Shown piece by piece: positions 15,675-23,705 of a DNA stretch of 64,000 bases. The translations under genes and the position numbers were made by a program. The first letter of the stretch is position 1. Each line of letters begins with the position of its first letter. The notes beneath the pieces were generated by a model that was not told where the DNA came from, ran no database searches, and worked only from the letters and a program-made list of their open reading frames with translations. The stretch is from Paracoccaceae bacterium (GTDB lineage: Bacteria; Pseudomonadota; Alphaproteobacteria; Rhodobacterales; Rhodobacteraceae), in the NCBI GenBank assembly GCA_022843025.1, contig JALHOL010000001.1, positions 434,001 through 498,000 on the forward strand. The letters are read 5' to 3'.

Positions 15675-16506
15675 GGTGCACCTCGGCCCGGGTCAGGATG
15701 TCGGCGGCGCGGGCGGCCTCGGCCAGCAAGATGGGAAAGTCGGGAACATCATTGTCCCATTCGATCAGCGTGGGCAGGGCACCCGCGCGGGCGATGGTCT
15801 GGCTGTACAGCGCCCAGACCGGATCGGCGACCGGGCTGCCATGATCGTCGATCAGCAGGGGGCCAGAAGGCAGGGCCTCGGTCGCGTGCCCGCCCAGATG
15901 CACCTCGCCCACCGCATCGAGCGGGATGGCGGCCAGCCAATCCTGCGGGTCGGTCCGGTGGTTGGTGCAAGAGACGAAGACGTTGTTCACATCCAGCAGA
16001 AGGCCACATCCCGTGCGGCGGGCGATTTCGGCCAGAAACTCTGTCTCGGCCAATGTGGATTGGGCAAAAAGCACATAGGTCGACGGGTTTTCCAGCAAGA
16101 GCCTGCACCCCAATGTGGCCTGCACCTCATCCACATGGTCGCAGACAAGTTGCAGCGTCTCGGGCGTGTAGGGCAGGGGAAGAAGGTCATTGAGGTAGTC
16201 CGACCCATGGCTGGACCATGCCAGATGTTCGGAAAAACTTTCGGGTTGATAGCGGTTGATCAGATCGTGCAGGCGTTTCAGATGGGCGGCATCGGGGCGG
16301 TCCGGGCCGCCGATGGACAGGCCCACGCCATGCAGCGAAAGCGCATAGTCCTGCCGCAGCGCGGTGAGTTGTCGATGCGGCGGGCCGCCTGCGCCCATAT
16401 AGTTTTCGGCATGCACCTCGAAAAACCCCAGCCGGGGCCGGGTGTCTCGGATGGCGGCGAAATGTTCGGCCTTGAAGCCGAGGCCGGGGGCGGCGGGCAG
16501 GGGCAT
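15658..16506 (-). CDS. bufB: DUF692 (MNIO) multinuclear iron oxidase, bufferin maturase
   Basis: A 282-residue TIM-barrel protein of DUF692, the family of MbnB and BufB, multinuclear non-heme iron-dependent oxidases that modify cysteines in ribosomal peptides. Candidate metal ligands are in [43 protein letters not shown] and IEWDND. It should convert precursor cysteines to heterocycles (thiooxazoles are reported for bufferins). I chose ATG at 16506, which gives the usual family N-terminus ([10 protein letters not shown]); a GTG frame to 16554 adds 16 Pro-rich residues. It lies directly downstream of the precursor gene. Confidence 0.92.
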   Translation of the reverse strand: MPLPAAPGLGFKAEHFAAIRDTRPRLGFFEVHAENYMGAGGPPHRQLTALRQDYALSLHGVGLSIGGPDRPDAAHLKRLHDLINRYQPESFSEHLAWSSHGSDYLNDLLPLPYTPETLQLVCDHVDEVQATLGCRLLLENPSTYVLFAQSTLAETEFLAEIARRTGCGLLLDVNNVFVSCTNHRTDPQDWLAAIPLDAVGEVHLGGHATEALPSGPLLIDDHGSPVADPVWALYSQTIARAGALPTLIEWDNDVPDFPILLAEAARAADILTRAEVHHAQAC

Positions 16507-16567
16507 GGCGGGCAACCTTGGATAAGGGAAGGGGCCGGGGCGGGGAAGCGCCACCCCGGCGCCGTGA

Positions 16568-16843
16568 TCAGGATTCGATCGCTTCGAGCGAGCCCATGCC
16601 GTTCGGGGTTTCCATCGTCACGCAGGTGCCGGCCGGAACGAGTTTCCACGCGTTGCCCTGATAATCGGTGGTCGAGGTGCCAGCGCAGGTGGTCCCCGGT
16701 CCGGCGGCGCAATCGTTTTCACCCGCAAGCGCCACGCCATAGCATTTTTCCATCCCTTCCTGAGCGTGGGCGGTGGCGGCGGCCATGGTCAGGGCGGCGG
16801 CCAGCGTTGCGGTCAGGGTGAGGGTCTTGTCGAACATGGTCAT
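16568..16843 (-). CDS. bufA: Bufferin precursor, BufA1-type (DUF2282) 4-Cys peptide
   Basis: A 91-residue precursor. A Sec signal peptide (residues 1-27, ending ATAHA) precedes a mature part with four cysteines at 34, 45, 53 and 74 in the BufA1/DUF2282 pattern [14 protein letters not shown]...TTCAG...VPAGTC. Unlike most RiPPs, bufferins carry an N-terminal signal peptide and are exported. They are known to bind copper after cysteine modification by the DUF692 enzyme. The ATG is preceded by GGAGAGACCC. The gene is first in a four-gene operon and divergent from sigF. Substrate metal here (Cu, possibly other soft metals) is inferred from the family. Confidence 0.92.
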   Translation of the reverse strand: MTMFDKTLTLTATLAAALTMAAATAHAQEGMEKCYGVALAGENDCAAGPGTTCAGTSTTDYQGNAWKLVPAGTCVTMETPNGMGSLEAIES

Positions 16844-16923
16844 GGGTCTCTCCGTCTGTGAACTTGGGTTTGAACCTTTGGCTGTACTTGAGCCAAGGAC
16901 CGTTGTGGTCCTCGGTAAGTCCA

Positions 16924-16949
16924 TTCGCGGCGGGGATGGCGGGCGTTAC
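16924..16949 (-). promoter_or_regulatory. Predicted SigF promoter of the bufferin operon
   Basis: On the minus strand GTAACG (16949-16944), 16 bases, then CGAA (16927-16924). This matches the GTAAC(C)/CGAA bipartite pattern I recall for Caulobacter SigF. The -10 lies about 80 bases upstream of the bufA ATG, leaving a leader of about 70 bases. Confidence 0.7.
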
Positions 16950-17039
16950 CGGTGATCACGGATCGGTGTTCAAATTGGAAAAACGGATCCGAAGGCTTTG
17001 CGTTTCCCAAACATTTGCAGAAGAATTTGCGCTGTCGCT

Positions 17040-17065
17040 GTAACAAAGGGCCAGTGCGCCGCGAA
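17040..17065 (+). promoter_or_regulatory. Predicted SigF promoter of sigF-nrsF (autoregulation)
   Basis: GTAACA (17040-17045), 16 bases, then CGAA (17062-17065): the same pattern and spacing as the divergent bufA promoter. The -10 is only 12 bases before the chosen sigF ATG (17078), so the transcript would have a very short leader, or the true start is slightly downstream (ATG at 17084). Confidence 0.65.
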
Positions 17066-17077
17066 GGGACCATCGGA

Positions 17078-17620
17078 ATGACGATGCGTGAAGCCGAATG
17101 GTCAGCGTTGCTGCGGGCAGCGATGGAAGGGGACGGGCGCGCCTATGCCCGCTTCCTTGGGCTTGTCACGCCAGTGCTGCGCGGGATTGTCCGGGCACGC
17201 GGGCGTGCGTTGGGGCCGGAAGGACAAGAGGATGTGGTGCAGGAGGTGTTGATCGCGATTCACACCAAGCGCCACACCTGGGACCAGTCGGCGGCGCTGT
17301 TGCCGTGGCTTTATGCGGTGACGCTGCACAAGGTGGTGGATGCGTTCCGGCGCAGGGGGGCATCGATCCACCTGCCGATTGACGATTACGCCGATGTGCT
17401 GGAGGCAGAAGCTGTGCCGGATGCGTTGGCGGCGCGGGATAGTGCGGTGCTGATCGGGCAGTTGGATGCACGGTCGGCGGCGATTGTGCGGGCGGTCAGC
17501 CTTGACGGGCAAAGCACCGCCGAGGTGGGCGCACGACTGGAAATGTCGGAGGGGGCAGTTCGGGTGGCTTTGCATCGCGCGATCCAGCGGATGGCGCGGC
17601 TGGCAAGAGGAATGGAATGA
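17078..17620 (+). CDS. sigF: ECF RNA polymerase sigma factor, SigF type
   Basis: A 180-residue ECF sigma factor. Region 2 spans roughly residues 10-80, with DVVQEVLIAIHTKRHTWD as region 2.2 and the AFRRRG stretch after it. Region 4 spans 120-175, with the helix-turn-helix EVGARLEMSEGAVRVALHRAIQRM. The stop overlaps the nrsF start (ATGA). Linked nrsF and a divergent bufferin operon are the hallmark of SigF of Caulobacter, which responds to heavy metals. Transcription from a promoter like that of bufA suggests positive autoregulation. Confidence 0.9.
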   Translation: MTMREAEWSALLRAAMEGDGRAYARFLGLVTPVLRGIVRARGRALGPEGQEDVVQEVLIAIHTKRHTWDQSAALLPWLYAVTLHKVVDAFRRRGASIHLPIDDYADVLEAEAVPDALAARDSAVLIGQLDARSAAIVRAVSLDGQSTAEVGARLEMSEGAVRVALHRAIQRMARLARGME

Positions 17621-18258
17621 TGAAGACGGAAGACCTGATCGGCATTCTGGCGGCGGACTCCGCCCCGCCCGCGCTGCTGCGTCCTAAGCGGATTGCGGCG
17701 GTGGTGCTGGTCGTGATGGCTGTGGCGGTTGCGCTGTTTCTGTGGCGGTTCGGCATTCGCGACTCGGTCCTGCAGGCGATGACGCGGCCGCAGGTGGCGG
17801 CGAAGACGCTGCTGCCGCTGGCGCTGTGCGCCATCGCAATGCCCTTCGCGCTGGTGCAGATGCGCCCAGGCGCGGTGCGGGTGGTGCAGTTGCGCTGGTT
17901 GGCGGTGCCGCTGGGCGTGGCGGCGGGGCTGTGGCTCTGGGCTTTTGCGACGCTGCCGCAGGAAGTCCGGTTCGCCGAGGTGTCGCCTTTTTCGCTTAGG
18001 GAATGTCTGGGCCTGATTTCCGGCCTGTCGTTGCTGCCCTTGGGCGTGCTGCTGCTGATGATGCGGCGGGGGGCAAGTGCCGCCCCGGTGCGGGCGGGGG
18101 CGATGGCGGGGCTGGGCGTGGCCGGCGGGATCGCGGCGGGTTATTCGCTGTTCTGCGTGATGGACAATCCGCTGTTCTATGTCACCTGGTATGGCGTGGC
18201 GATTGCGGCTGTCACGGCGTTGGGTGGCCTGGCGGGCGGGTGGTTGCTGCGCTGGTAG
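17617..18258 (+). CDS. nrsF: NrsF-type (DUF1109) membrane anti-sigma factor
   Basis: A 213-residue protein with six predicted membrane segments after a short cytoplasmic N-terminus that would hold the sigma factor. Cysteines fall at 71, 130 and 180. The 130/180 pair has the 50-residue spacing of the two cysteines reported as essential for metal sensing in Caulobacter NrsF. Binding of chromate, cadmium or copper is thought to release SigF; the actual inducer here is unknown. It is translationally coupled to sigF. High Ala/Val/Leu content is typical of the DUF1109 family. Confidence 0.9.
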   Translation: MMKTEDLIGILAADSAPPALLRPKRIAAVVLVVMAVAVALFLWRFGIRDSVLQAMTRPQVAAKTLLPLALCAIAMPFALVQMRPGAVRVVQLRWLAVPLGVAAGLWLWAFATLPQEVRFAEVSPFSLRECLGLISGLSLLPLGVLLLMMRRGASAAPVRAGAMAGLGVAGGIAAGYSLFCVMDNPLFYVTWYGVAIAAVTALGGLAGGWLLRW

Positions 18259-18281
18259 CGGTTGCGGCGGTCAGGCCGGGG

Positions 18282-19154
18282 TTAGAACCACTGCCCCGGC
18301 TCCATCAGGCCAAGGTCCATCAATTGCTGCGAATGCCACTGGAACCCGGTGGAATTGTGCCATTGAAAGGTCTTGATCTCCCACTTTGAACCGGGGTTCG
18401 CCTTCAGCGCTTTGGCGGTGCGGAAGGAACAAACCGCCGCTGTCAGGTTGTTGTGCCAAGGGCAGGCGTAGGTGTTGTATTCTTCATCGTTGAAGGTGAA
18501 GTCAGGGCGCAGGACCAGCCCCTTCTTGGCCTTGAACAGCGAGATTCGGTCGATCTTGCGGCGGGTGTAGGGGACGTGCTCCTCGAACCGCCAGCGCAGA
18601 CCACCGAAGAAATCCAGTTGCCGTTCCTTTGGGTGCCAATGGTTGTCGGCATCCTGCCGGGCAAGGGCGTAATAGCCGGACCGGTCGAGATGGGCGTTTT
18701 CAAGGCTGACCGCGGCAGGAAACCGGTCGAGGTCACCGGCATAAAGGTCGATCACATAGGTCAGCATCGCGTCGCGCCGTTCTTCGGCGTGAAAGGCGAT
18801 CAGGTCGCGCACGGTCCGCGTCTCGCAGAACGGATGAAACAGGTATTCGGCGTTAAAGCAGTAATACATCCATAGGCCAGGGAAGGCCTCGATCAGCGGG
18901 TTGACCGCCGCCATAAGTGCATGTTCGGCATGGACATCATGTTTGATGCGGTGGACCTTTTCCTCCATCCCCTTGGGCGTGGCGATGGCGTCGGGGGCCA
19001 AGAGCAGGACATCGCGAAAGCCAGCTTGCAGGTGATGGCGCAGGGTCGTGTCCACCTCGACCGGGTCTTCGGCCAGGATGATGGCCATGGGGCCCTTGAG
19101 CGGCGGTTTGCTTGCCGCCGCGTTGATGAAGGCTGACACGCTGTCATATTGCAT
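18282..19154 (-). CDS. Conserved hypothetical protein, possibly glycosyltransferase-like
   Basis: A 290-residue soluble protein without signal peptide or membrane segments. The start ([20 protein letters not shown]) followed by [16 protein letters not shown] recalls the nucleotide-binding N-terminus of GT2-like glycosyltransferases. The rest is rich in Trp, Tyr and His ([47 protein letters not shown]). I know of similar Rhodobacteraceae proteins only as hypothetical. The ATG at 19154 was chosen because the longer frame to 19244 runs into the divergent miaB promoter region. It is convergent with nrsF and separated from it by 23 bases. Confidence 0.8.
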   Translation of the reverse strand: MQYDSVSAFINAAASKPPLKGPMAIILAEDPVEVDTTLRHHLQAGFRDVLLLAPDAIATPKGMEEKVHRIKHDVHAEHALMAAVNPLIEAFPGLWMYYCFNAEYLFHPFCETRTVRDLIAFHAEERRDAMLTYVIDLYAGDLDRFPAAVSLENAHLDRSGYYALARQDADNHWHPKERQLDFFGGLRWRFEEHVPYTRRKIDRISLFKAKKGLVLRPDFTFNDEEYNTYACPWHNNLTAAVCSFRTAKALKANPGSKWEIKTFQWHNSTGFQWHSQQLMDLGLMEPGQWF

Positions 19155-19342
19155 GGACCTGCCCCAAGTCCGAACCTGTAAACCATGCGCCCCGGTCGTT
19201 GCCGGGCCGCAATGGCGTGCAGAGTCTGGCATGGGCCGTGGCAATGCAAGCCCCCGCAGGCGGGGCGATCACGAAAATGCCGGATCATTGCAGAGAGGCG
19301 GCGTTTGCGTGTATGGGGCGGACTGCGGAACAGGGGTGCGCC

Positions 19343-20659
19343 ATGGCGGAACCGAAGAAGCTTTTCATCAAGACCTATGGCTGTCAGATGAACGTCTATG
19401 ACAGCGAGCGCATGGTCGAGGCGCTGGGTGCCGAAGGCTATGTCACCACCGAGGTCGCCGAAGAGGCGGATATGGTGCTGCTGAACACCTGCCACATCCG
19501 CGAAAAAGCATCCGAGAAGCTCTATTCCGATCTGGGACGGTTGAAGCCGCTGAAGGCGGCGAAACCGGGGATGAAGATCGGCGTGGCAGGCTGCGTGGCG
19601 CAGGCCGAAGGGGCCGAGATTCAGCGGCGGATGCCGCTGGTCGATCTGGTGGTGGGGCCGCAAAGCTATCACCGTCTGCCCACGATGATGGGCGATCTGG
19701 CGCAGGGCAAGACCGCGATCGAGACGGATTTCCCGCCCGAGGACAAATTCGACCATCTGCCCGAGCGCAAGGCGCTGCGCGGGCCATCGGCTTTTCTGAC
19801 CGTGCAGGAAGGTTGCGACAAGTTCTGCGCCTTTTGCGTGGTGCCTTATACGCGCGGTGCCGAGGTCAGCCGCCCGGTGGACCGGTTGCTGACCGAGGCG
19901 CGCGGGTTGGTGGGAAAGGGCGTGAAGGAGATCACGCTTCTGGGTCAGAACGTGAATGCCTATCACGGCGCGGGCGAAGGTGGGGCTTGGGGGTTGGCGC
20001 GGCTGGTGCGGGCGCTGGCCCGCATCGACGGGCTGGAGCGGATCCGGTACACGACCAGCCATCCCAACGACATGGAAGATGACCTGATCGCCGCCCACGG
20101 GGATGAGGCCAAGCTGATGCCCTATCTGCACCTGCCGGTGCAATCCGGCAGCGACCGCATCCTGAAGGCAATGAACCGCAAGCATACGCGAGATCAGTAT
20201 TTCCGCCTGATCGAGCGCATCCGTGCGGCGCGGCCCGATATCCTGCTGAGTTCGGATTTCATCGTGGGCTTCCCCGGTGAGACGGATCAGGACTTTGCCG
20301 ATACAATGGACCTGATCCGCACGGTCGGGTTCGGGTCTTCGTTCAGTTTCAAGTATTCGGCCCGGCCCGGCACGCCCGCGGCCGAGAAGGACCCGGTCGC
20401 GGCCGAGATCGCCGATTCGCGGTTGCAGGAATTGCAGGCGCTGATCACCGCGCAGCAACGCGCCGCGCAGGAGGCGATGGTCGGGCGCGAGGTGGGCGTG
20501 ATTTATGAAAAGCCCGGTCGCCTGCCGGGGCAGATGGTGGGCAAGTCTGACCACCTGCATGCGGTGCATGTCGATGATGCCGAAGGGCGGATCGGCGATC
20601 TGGTCCGCGTGCGGATCAAGGCTGCATCAACAAATTCGCTGGCAGGTGTGCGTCTGTAG
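19343..20659 (+). CDS. miaB: tRNA-2-methylthio-N6-dimethylallyladenosine synthase
   Basis: MiaB (EC 2.8.4.3) is a radical SAM methylthiotransferase acting on i6A37 of tRNA. The 438-residue protein has an N-terminal UPF0004 domain with three cysteines ([34 protein letters not shown]). The radical SAM cluster motif is [16 protein letters not shown] near residue 155. The TRAM domain is at the C-terminus (residues about 370-435). ATG at 19343 gives the normal family length. In many alphaproteobacteria miaB directly precedes phoH; here two envelope genes lie between them. Confidence 0.95.
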   Translation: MAEPKKLFIKTYGCQMNVYDSERMVEALGAEGYVTTEVAEEADMVLLNTCHIREKASEKLYSDLGRLKPLKAAKPGMKIGVAGCVAQAEGAEIQRRMPLVDLVVGPQSYHRLPTMMGDLAQGKTAIETDFPPEDKFDHLPERKALRGPSAFLTVQEGCDKFCAFCVVPYTRGAEVSRPVDRLLTEARGLVGKGVKEITLLGQNVNAYHGAGEGGAWGLARLVRALARIDGLERIRYTTSHPNDMEDDLIAAHGDEAKLMPYLHLPVQSGSDRILKAMNRKHTRDQYFRLIERIRAARPDILLSSDFIVGFPGETDQDFADTMDLIRTVGFGSSFSFKYSARPGTPAAEKDPVAAEIADSRLQELQALITAQQRAAQEAMVGREVGVIYEKPGRLPGQMVGKSDHLHAVHVDDAEGRIGDLVRVRIKAASTNSLAGVRL

Positions 20660-20867
20660 CACCGCTGCGGGCGGGGCAATGCCAAGAGGTTTGTTTCCGT
20701 ATTTCGGACAATCCCTTTGCCGCGGCCTGATCGTTCAGGAATCCCTCGCGACCTATGCCTTTGCCGTTAGCGAAGGTGATGATTCCGCTTGATTTGCAGC
20801 CAAAGCGGCGGCAATCCTGAGGGCGAGTATCTGTATGTGGTGATTTGTTAACGAGGAGGGCTTCGGC

Positions 20868-21437
20868 TTGTTTCGATACTCCACGCGCGCGCTTTTTGGC
20901 GCGCTGTGTCTGTTGGTTGCCGCTGGTATGCCGACGGACGTTCTTGCCCAATCCCAACCGGAAGTGAAGGGTCGCATCGATTGGGGCGCCTGGATCGATG
21001 ATGATGGGTGCATGCATTGGTGGGCCGATGGCGGGGTCGAGGGATACATGGTCCCCCGCCGCGATCCGCATACCTGCAAACCGGTCTGCCTGAAGCGCAA
21101 CCTGTGTCTGGTGGAAAACACAGACACGCTGTTTGCCACCGACAGCGCAAGGCTGACGGCGCATGGGCGGGCCCGGTTGCAGAGCTTTTTCAAGTCTGCC
21201 GGGGCCTTTGGCTATGCCATCTATGGCCATACCGACAGCCGCGCGTCGGATGAATACAACATCCGCCTGTCGCAGCGCCGCGCGGCGGCGGTTGGCGATG
21301 TGGCGCGGTCGGTAGGGGCGCCGGTGGAACGGCAGCTTGGCTATGGCGAGCGGCAGCCGCGTGCGACCAACGCAACGGCGGAAGGCATGCAGCAGAACCG
21401 CCGCGTGGAAGTTGTTTGCTACACGTGGGGTCGGTAA
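20868..21437 (+). CDS. OmpA-family envelope protein with an N-terminal DGC/EGY module
   Basis: A 189-residue exported protein starting at TTG, preceded by GAGGAGGG seven bases upstream. The signal peptide ends near DVLAQ (residue 27). Residues about 35-75 hold a short module, DDDGCMHWWADGGVEGYMVP...DP...CKPVC. Residues about 80-185 form an OmpA-like peptidoglycan-binding domain with the diaminopimelate-binding GHTDSRASDEYNIRLSQRRA (Asp and Arg present). The short module recurs in the next gene. It likely anchors to the cell wall; the role of the DGC/EGY module is unknown. Confidence 0.87.
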   Translation: MFRYSTRALFGALCLLVAAGMPTDVLAQSQPEVKGRIDWGAWIDDDGCMHWWADGGVEGYMVPRRDPHTCKPVCLKRNLCLVENTDTLFATDSARLTAHGRARLQSFFKSAGAFGYAIYGHTDSRASDEYNIRLSQRRAAAVGDVARSVGAPVERQLGYGERQPRATNATAEGMQQNRRVEVVCYTWGR

Positions 21438-21451
21438 TCGTGGGGTCGGTG

Positions 21452-21799
21452 ATGAAGTATGTGATGATGCCCCGTGCCGGGCTGTTGCTCGTGCTGGGCC
21501 TGACGGTATCGGCCTGCGGTATCCAGCCCTATGCAGGGTCGAACTCCGTGATCGCCACCGGAGCGGATCGCGGGGTGTTCGACCGCACCGCGCTGGTGAA
21601 TGGTGAGGCGGCAATCGCCTATGATCCGGATGGCTGCCAAAACTGGATCATCGATGACGGGATCGAGGGTTATTCCAGCCCGCGCTATGACCCGGTGTCG
21701 GGCCTGCCCATCTGCAACAACCGCTATCCGCCGGGAACGGTGCTGGGCGAATACGAGACGCGTTCTGCGACTCTGGGCGATTGGGTTCCGCGGAACTGA
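21452..21799 (+). CDS. Small lipoprotein sharing the DGC/EGY module
   Basis: A 115-residue predicted lipoprotein. The lipobox VSAC puts the lipidated cysteine at about residue 22 after a hydrophobic stretch (AGLLLVLGLTVSAC). The mature part contains YDPDGCQNWIIDDGIEGY followed by PRYDP and LPIC. This matches the module of the upstream OmpA-family protein in order and spacing (D-DGC, W, DG-EGY, PR-DP, C). The ATG at 21452 lies 14 bases after the upstream stop; the ribosome binding site is weak. An intrinsic terminator follows. I do not recognise the family. Confidence 0.78.
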   Translation: MKYVMMPRAGLLLVLGLTVSACGIQPYAGSNSVIATGADRGVFDRTALVNGEAAIAYDPDGCQNWIIDDGIEGYSSPRYDPVSGLPICNNRYPPGTVLGEYETRSATLGDWVPRN

Positions 21800-21820
21800 T
21801 CGGGCTGAAAGATGGATTAG

Positions 21821-21848
21821 GGGCCGTACCACGGGTGCGGCCCTTTTT
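21821..21848 (+). terminator. Intrinsic terminator after the lipoprotein gene
   Basis: GGGCCGTACC and GGTGCGGCCC form a 10-bp stem with one wobble pair and a three-base loop, followed by TTTTT. It ends the two-gene envelope unit ahead of phoH. Confidence 0.88.
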
Positions 21849-21999
21849 CTTTGGGTGGTCGATTGACTCGGGCGCGCTGTCACGCATCTTGCACAATCCT
21901 TGGGCAGACTGGTGCCGTAGGCTTGAATGATGCTTGCCTTGTGGATGAACGCGGCACATCATCAAGATATTGGCGAAGCCCCTTAAGAAGGAGACCTCC

Positions 22000-23019
22000 T
22001 TGGGCATCAGCGCGCTGACCCCCCCGACCCGTCCTGAAGACGTTGTTGAAACGCTTCTCGAATTTCCGGACAACCGGTTGCTGATCGATCTGTGCGGCGA
22101 GTTTGACCGCAATCTGGCACAGATAGAACATCAGGTCGGGGTCCATATCCTCAGACGCGGCAACAGGTTGGCCGTGATCGGGGAAAAGGGCGCGCGGGAC
22201 CAGGCGGCAGGTGTGCTGCGGTCGCTTTACGCGCGGCTGGAATCGGGGCGCGGCGTGGCGGCGGGCGATATCGACGGCGCGATGCGCATGGGCCGCCCGA
22301 TGCCCGACCGGCCGATGGCCGAGGGCGAACAGATCGAGATGTTCTCAGCCGGCAGCGTGGAATTGCGCACCCGCAAGAAGCCGATCGAACCCCGGACCGA
22401 GGCGCAGAAGGCCTATGTCGCCAATCTGTTTGCCAATGAACTTGGCTTTGGCATTGGGCCTGCGGGCACCGGCAAGACCTATCTGGCGGTGGCTGTGGGC
22501 GTGACCATGTTCATCAGCGGCGCGGTGGAAAAGATCATCCTGTCGCGCCCTGCGGTGGAAGCGGGCGAGCGGCTGGGCTTCCTGCCCGGCGACATGAAGG
22601 AAAAGATCGATCCCTACATGCAGCCGCTTTACGACGCGCTGAACGATTTCCTGCCGCAAAAGCAGGTGCAGAAGCTGATCGAGGAAAAGCGGATCGAGAT
22701 TGCGCCGCTGGCCTTCATGCGCGGGCGGACATTGTCGAATGCTTTCGTGGTGCTGGACGAGGCGCAGAATGCCACGACCATGCAGATGAAGATGTTCCTG
22801 ACCCGTCTGGGTGAGGGCAGCCGCATGGTGATTACCGGCGACCGCACACAGATCGACCTGCCGCGCGGGGTGCCGAGCGGGTTGCAGGATGCCGAGCGCA
22901 TTCTGAAAGGGGTGAAGGGCGTGACCTTCAACTACTTCACCGCCAAGGATGTGGTGCGCCACCCGCTGGTGGCGCGGATCATCGAGGCCTATGAGGCGGA
23001 CGAGAGCCCGCAGGCCTGA
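22000..23019 (+). CDS. phoH: PhoH-like ATPase
   Basis: A 339-residue PhoH/YbeZ protein. An N-terminal KH-like segment (about 1-120) precedes the P-loop ATPase domain with Walker A GPAGTGKT and Walker B VVLDEAQN. I chose TTG at 22000 because AAGGAG sits seven bases upstream; a TTG at 21970 gives ten more residues without such a site. YbeZ works with the neighbouring YbeY in rRNA maturation and stress response. The order phoH-ybeY-corC-lnt is conserved across proteobacteria. Confidence 0.93.
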   Translation: MGISALTPPTRPEDVVETLLEFPDNRLLIDLCGEFDRNLAQIEHQVGVHILRRGNRLAVIGEKGARDQAAGVLRSLYARLESGRGVAAGDIDGAMRMGRPMPDRPMAEGEQIEMFSAGSVELRTRKKPIEPRTEAQKAYVANLFANELGFGIGPAGTGKTYLAVAVGVTMFISGAVEKIILSRPAVEAGERLGFLPGDMKEKIDPYMQPLYDALNDFLPQKQVQKLIEEKRIEIAPLAFMRGRTLSNAFVVLDEAQNATTMQMKMFLTRLGEGSRMVITGDRTQIDLPRGVPSGLQDAERILKGVKGVTFNYFTAKDVVRHPLVARIIEAYEADESPQA

Positions 23020-23071
23020 ACCGGAAGCAGCGCGCGGCTAATCTTTTGCGCTGCGCGCTGCATCGGCCGCC

Positions 23072-23118
23072 GGGGGCGCTGCCCCCGGACCCCCGGGATA
23101 TTTTCGCAGAGAAGAAAA
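23072..23118 (+). repeat. GC-rich repeat with a TATTTT and purine-rich tail, copy 1
   Basis: GGGGGCGCTGCCCCC (a hairpin) is followed by GGACCCCCGGGATATTTT and a tail CGCAGAGAAGAAAA. A similar arrangement (GGGGGC...GCCCCC, CCCCCGAGGGTATTT, then AAGATGAAGG) occurs before cmk at 32442-32506. I have seen related sequences often in Rhodobacteraceae intergenic regions; their role is not established. Confidence 0.65.
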
Positions 23119-23162
23119 GGCGGGGTTTGCGCTTTTGCCCTGTCGCGGCTAAAGGGCGGCGC

Positions 23163-23681
23163 ATGGAACCGCTGGTTGAGATCGTGATCGAAGACGCGCG
23201 CTGGGAGGCGTTCGGGCTGGAGGCTGTGGCCGAACGGGCCTGCCGGGCGACGCTGGTGCATCTGGGATTGGGGGTCGAGGGGTTTTCCGTGGTGGTGATG
23301 GGCTGCGACGATGCCCGGATTGCGGTGCTGAACGCCGATTTCCGCGGCAAGCCGCAGCCCACGAATGTGCTGTCCTGGCCGTCAGAGGAACGGGCGTCCG
23401 ATGTGGCAGGAGAGGTGCCGGATCGGCCCGAAGCGGGCGATGCGGAGGATCCCGAGGCATTGGGCGATATTGCCATCGCCTGGGAGACCTGCGCGGCGGA
23501 GGCGGTGGATCAGGGCAAGCCGATGGCCGACCATGTGACCCATCTGATCGTTCATGGAATGTTGCATTGTCTGGGCTATGATCACGTCGAAGACGCAGAT
23601 GCGGAATTGATGGAAGGGTGTGAGGTGGAGATACTTGCCAGCCTTGGCCTTTCCGACCCATACTTGGCAGGTTCCGCATGA
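23163..23681 (+). CDS. ybeY: Endoribonuclease YbeY
   Basis: YbeY is a zinc-dependent single-strand endoribonuclease needed for 16S rRNA 3'-end maturation and ribosome quality control. The 172-residue protein carries the zinc motif HGMLHCLGYDH (three histidines) near residue 135 and the conserved ADFRGKPQPTNVLSWP. Start is the ATG at 23163. It has no strong Shine-Dalgarno sequence, and the GC-rich repeat ends 45 bases upstream. It lies between phoH and corC as in other proteobacteria. Confidence 0.94.
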   Translation: MEPLVEIVIEDARWEAFGLEAVAERACRATLVHLGLGVEGFSVVVMGCDDARIAVLNADFRGKPQPTNVLSWPSEERASDVAGEVPDRPEAGDAEDPEALGDIAIAWETCAAEAVDQGKPMADHVTHLIVHGMLHCLGYDHVEDADAELMEGCEVEILASLGLSDPYLAGSA

Positions 23682-23705
23682 CGGAACGTTTTGGAAGAAG
23701 GACAG

